Below, piece by piece: positions 7,286 through 9,409 of a stretch of 9,409 nucleotides of DNA. The first letter of the stretch is position 1. The number at the start of each line of letters is the position of its first letter. A model generated the notes under the pieces. The model saw only the letters and a list, made by a program, of their open reading frames with translations, made no database searches and was not told the DNA's origin. A program made the translations under genes and the position numbers. Source of the stretch: Desulfurococcales archaeon (GTDB taxonomy: Archaea > Thermoproteota > Thermoprotei_A > Sulfolobales > Desulfurococcaceae); NCBI GenBank assembly GCA_015521265.1, contig WAON01000066.1, forward strand, positions 1 to 9,409. The letters run 5' to 3'.

Positions 7286-7969
7286 TCAGCGTTTATAGTA
7301 GCTTATTTCAAGGTATTTATTATAGTTTCTAACTATTTCTAATACTTCACTCGGGCTTAGAGCTGGGTCTATGTATAATAAGTCGCCGCTTGTATCATAG
7401 CATGTATTCCTAATATATGGGTGTGGAAAGGTAATCCTACCAGTAACGTACACTGTTTTCCTACCCCTACCGATAACTCGTATAGACTTAACCTTAACCC
7501 TAGGCTTACAATTAAACGCTCTTAGCCCGCTCCTAGGCTTTATTAGTAGTAATTGATAGCTTCGAGAACGGCTCCAAACAATTTGTCTAGTTCCCCAATG
7601 GTAATATACGACTAGGTATAACCCGTTGCTAAGCATTGCAGTTAATGGTACACGAATGCTTGGAACAGCCCAGTAAACGATTAAGCCTTTAAGGCTCTTA
7701 ACAAGGTTTGAGAGGAATACCGAGTCACTCCTAGTAAACCTTGTCTTGTCAAGTCCTAGGATCGATAGTATGAACGAGGCGATGAAGACTCCAGTGCTTA
7801 TAAGTACGCTTGTACCCGGTGGTAAGTAATTAGTTATCTCGCCGATAATAGAAGCTAGGATTAATATGAGCAGTACTAGGAGGCTAGTAGACCTGTAACG
7901 TTGTCTAGGAGTATATGCAGGCTTTATAGTTCCCGGTAAAACCCACCAATTACTCTCAACCCTAGTCAA
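7286..7969 (-). CDS. Hypothetical membrane protein with two N-terminal helices and a basic C-terminal domain
   Basis: I do not recognise the family. The 227-residue product has a basic, aromatic N-terminus (1-28), two hydrophobic helices (about 29-48 and 53-72) joined by a short turn containing NYLPPGT, then ~150 mostly polar residues rich in arginine and lysine. If the N-terminus is inside, the helical hairpin leaves the C-terminal domain in the cytoplasm too. The later part holds two cysteines (C154, C190) and a proline/aromatic segment FPHPYIRNTCYDTSGD; no catalytic motif is evident. The TTG at 7969 has a GGTGA ribosome-binding site (7982-7978) eight bases upstream. It is followed after 19 bp by the phosphoesterase gene, so the two are probably co-expressed. 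Whether it recruits the phosphoesterase to the membrane is only a guess from position. Confidence 0.65.
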   Translation of the reverse strand: MTRVESNWWVLPGTIKPAYTPRQRYRSTSLLVLLILILASIIGEITNYLPPGTSVLISTGVFIASFILSILGLDKTRFTRSDSVFLSNLVKSLKGLIVYWAVPSIRVPLTAMLSNGLYLVVYYHWGTRQIVWSRSRSYQLLLIKPRSGLRAFNCKPRVKVKSIRVIGRGRKTVYVTGRITFPHPYIRNTCYDTSGDLLYIDPALSPSEVLEIVRNYNKYLEISYYKR

Positions 7970-8181
7970 CGATTACTTCACCATGCTTGCTCAGATGGGT
8001 AACCGCTTCTTCATCTCCCAAGCATATATCAACGGGATCACACTCCCCGAAAACTCATCACCCGATAAACACTAACGGTTTTTAACAGGAATTAATGCAT
8101 CGCGTATCAGCCGGGTGTGTTGATTTCATCCCCCGAAACCTTGTAGGAGGGGTCTTTCCGGGAGTAATTCATCACTATATT
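7970..8181 (-). other. 212-bp gap holding two C-box/D-box-like motif sets and GC-rich hairpins
   Basis: This gap between two minus-strand genes is more GC-rich than the other gaps. On the minus strand it contains two exact RUGAUGA box-C matches (GTGATGA at 8175-8169 and 8061-8055). Each is followed by a one-mismatch box C' (GGGATGA 8132-8126; GAGATGA 8017-8011) and then by an exact box D (CTGA 8110-8107; 7994-7991). The two sets share almost the same spacing. A hairpin GGTTTC/GAAATC (8140-8135 with 8129-8124, one G-T pair) and a second, CGGG/CCCG, around 8049-8033, also lie here. A TATA-like GATATATGC (8030-8022) could serve the downstream membrane-protein gene. No convincing D' box is visible and the C-to-D distance (69 and 71 nt) is long for archaeal C/D sRNAs, so this is a candidate RNA region, not a call. 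Confidence 0.3.
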
Positions 8182-8925
8182 TTACTGATAACTTGATGAG
8201 TCTAATAATGCTTTTAACAAGTATGCATTAAATGGTGGCGGTAGGAGTAGTGCTACAGTGTTACCTATGTTCAGTTTTTTAAACATCCTGAATACTTCCC
8301 TATAGTTCTTCTTTTCAGCCATGTATTCCTGTAGGAAATACTCTATGTATTCCCGGTATCTTCTAGGCTTATGTATCGTCGAGATATTGATTAACTTGTA
8401 CATTATAGTTATGAGGTATACTACGATATCCCAAGCCATGTACCGTGTATTACTAGACCTAACTGCTTGCTCCGCATCTATTATGTAGATTTCTCCACTA
8501 CTTGTTTTTAAGAAGTTGAAGTATTTAGTATCACCTAGAACTATTCCATGATTATGTATGCGAGCGATTACAGCGGCGACTTCGCCATGCACGCTCTTCA
8601 CAGCAGGATCTATGGTTTCACCCTCGATGTATTCTCTGACAATAGAATTACTATTCCAATCAATAACGTAGAGGCGGGGCTTATTTACACCATCAATACT
8701 AGTTTTTAGAAAACCTACCTCTCGCTTCATCCTCTCCAATGGTGAAGTAGTGTATGGGTAAGCATTTATAATCCAGCTAGCAGTACTGATAGCGAACCAT
8801 TTAAGTATTCCAACCTCCCTACCATAAGTCTTCAAAATATACTTTTCATCATTAATGAATAATAGTTTTGACTGAGATAGGAAATCATCTATCGTATCTA
8901 GGAAGGATTTAATTGATGGAGGCAA
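8182..8925 (-). CDS. Small Bud32/RIO-like protein kinase
   Basis: A 247-residue protein with the minimal eukaryote-like kinase fold: candidate ATP lysine K32 in YILKTYG, candidate helix-C glutamate E69 in RMKREVGFL, a hinge-like segment IVREYIEGETI (95-105), catalytic loop HNHGIVLGDTKYFN with D132 and N137 in exact D-x-K-x-x-N spacing, and metal-binding D150 in IIDAEQA where DFG normally stands. No glycine-rich loop is obvious, and the C-lobe is short and helical, as in Bud32, RIO and lipopolysaccharide-kinase-like families. Substrate unknown; small-molecule phosphorylation is possible as well as protein. It does not look like the Bud32 of the KEOPS complex itself, because the DFG replacement and C-terminus differ. 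TTG 8925 is the first possible start: an in-frame stop lies five codons upstream. The ribosome-binding site is weak. It follows the DUF211 gene by 26 bp, suggesting one transcript. Confidence 0.75.
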   Translation of the reverse strand: MPPSIKSFLDTIDDFLSQSKLLFINDEKYILKTYGREVGILKWFAISTASWIINAYPYTTSPLERMKREVGFLKTSIDGVNKPRLYVIDWNSNSIVREYIEGETIDPAVKSVHGEVAAVIARIHNHGIVLGDTKYFNFLKTSSGEIYIIDAEQAVRSSNTRYMAWDIVVYLITIMYKLINISTIHKPRRYREYIEYFLQEYMAEKKNYREVFRMFKKLNIGNTVALLLPPPFNAYLLKALLDSSSYQ

Positions 8926-8951
8926 GATTGATAACCATTACTAGGATCCTG

Positions 8952-9239
8952 TTACATCTCGATGATTTCACGGGGTACCTCAACTAGTTTCTCACCAGCA
9001 ACAACCTGGTCAACACTATGTATTACACCGCCAAGCTCCTCGATTAACACTCTAACCTCGCCGAAATCAATATCATTACCCTCAACAACAACGATAATGT
9101 TCTGAGTCTCAACATCAACTTCTTTAACAGTAATATTAACAGCTGAAACACCCCTAACCCTCGACAGGTTCTCGGCAACATCAACGATAGACGGCCCCTT
9201 AATCGGTATCAATACATCCAATACTAACCTCTTAATCAA
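8952..9239 (-). CDS. DUF211 family protein (MTH889-like)
   Basis: A 95-residue soluble protein that matches DUF211 over its whole length: MIKRLVLDVLIP at the N-terminus, then the conserved GVSAVNITVKEVDVETQ (29-45), VEGNDIDF (52-59) and ELGGVIHSVDQVVAG (68-82). The fold is a small ferredoxin-like domain; the Methanothermobacter representative has been structurally characterised as an oligomeric calcium-binding protein. No physiological role is settled. TTG 9239 is used: the minus strand carries GGTGAT (9253-9248) eight bases upstream, with AGGAG between. It is the first gene after the divergent promoter region and probably leads the transcript that includes the kinase gene 26 bp downstream. 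Confidence 0.88.
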   Translation of the reverse strand: MIKRLVLDVLIPIKGPSIVDVAENLSRVRGVSAVNITVKEVDVETQNIIVVVEGNDIDFGEVRVLIEELGGVIHSVDQVVAGEKLVEVPREIIEM

Positions 9240-9277
9240 CTCCTCTAATCACCAATTAACACATTATAACAATCCCA

Positions 9278-9300
9278 ACTTATTAAAGTTAAAAATATAA
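9278..9300 (-). promoter_or_regulatory. Candidate promoter of the DUF211-kinase transcript
   Basis: Reading the minus strand, an AT-rich block (TTATATTTTTAAC at 9300-9288, then TTTAATAAG at 9287-9279) lies upstream of the DUF211 gene. A TATA box centred near 9284 would start transcription around 9258, leaving a short leader that carries the GGTGAT ribosome-binding site. It is flanked by a 7-bp inverted repeat, CTTATTA (9279-9285) and TAATAAG (9298-9304), 12 bp apart. Confidence 0.4.
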
Positions 9301-9369
9301 TAAGCCAGTCCTCGGTAAATATTAAGGGTACATAGGACTAAGAATTAAATACATAACCGGGTGGTTTAT

Positions 9370-9409
9370 ATGAGCACTAATAACGTGGAAAAACCAGAAC
9401 CCATAGTTC
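9370..9409 (+). CDS. Start of an unidentified gene (3' end cut by window)
   Basis: ATG 9370 opens a frame that stays open to the window end (MSTNNVEKPEPIV). A ribosome-binding site GGGTGG lies at 9359-9364, five bases upstream, which supports a genuine start. It is divergent from the DUF211 gene; a TATA-like GTAAATATTAAG (about 9315-9326) could drive it. The 13 residues visible are polar and give no family. Confidence 0.5.
   Translation, partial: MSTNNVEKPEPIV

Noticed and set aside
7983..8075. A 30-codon plus-strand reading frame from ATG 7983 in the gap
   Set aside because: No ribosome-binding site, no recognisable motif, and the frame is open upstream into the antisense of the membrane-protein gene; it looks like chance.
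8101..8180. Possible tRNA or split tRNA in the GC-rich gap
   Set aside because: No acceptor-stem pairing, D-arm GG or GTTCRA T-loop could be assembled on either strand.
1..9409. CRISPR array, insertion sequence, phage or plasmid genes
   Set aside because: No regularly spaced repeats, transposase, integrase or terminal inverted repeats were seen; gene content and codon use appear uniform.

Overview
The window looks like chromosomal DNA of a hyperthermophilic crenarchaeote, most likely of the Desulfurococcales. The grounds are a form III-b RuBisCO very close to the Thermococcus/Desulfurococcales type, a stomatin plus NfeD-protease pair, a DUF211 protein, heavy use of AGG/AGA and ATA codons, GGTG/GGAGG ribosome-binding sites, short gaps between genes, and many TTG starts. 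The order is inference; no rRNA or tRNA gene is present to confirm it. Nothing looks mobile: I see no insertion sequence, CRISPR array, integrase or att-like repeat.

Left half, plus strand. The window opens inside the C-terminal (TOBE) part of an ABC-transporter ATPase (to 376), followed by a small hairpin with a T-run. A same-strand cluster follows: an HD-domain phosphohydrolase (459-1064), a stomatin/prohibitin-like SPFH membrane protein (1107-1955), a long NfeD-type membrane serine protease whose start overlaps the stomatin gene (1918-3279), and 25 bp later a 652-residue secreted, C-terminally anchored, probably glycosylated protein of unknown function (3305-5263). Stomatin and NfeD protease are a known partner pair: the protease cleaves the stomatin C-terminus. 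The large surface protein may be a third member of that membrane cluster.

Centre. A complete form III-b RuBisCO gene ends at 6685 and its best start is 5354. All recognisable catalytic residues are present. In archaea this enzyme normally serves the AMP/nucleoside salvage pathway together with AMP phosphorylase and ribose-1,5-bisphosphate isomerase; neither partner is encoded here.

Right half, minus strand. Reading leftwards from a promoter region near 9240-9310: DUF211 protein (9239-8952), a small Bud32/RIO-like kinase (8925-8182), a 212-bp gap with paired C-box/D-box-like motifs, a two-helix membrane protein (7969-7286), and a Vps29/YfcE-type metallophosphoesterase (7266-6682). The last gene converges on RuBisCO so tightly that the two stop codons overlap. 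At the far right a divergent plus-strand gene begins at 9370 and runs off the window.

No stretch over 300 bp lacks a gene. The largest gap is 7970-8181. No clearly new multi-gene system is evident. The items most worth a second look are the RNA-like gap, the stomatin/protease/surface-protein cluster, and the DUF211-kinase pair.
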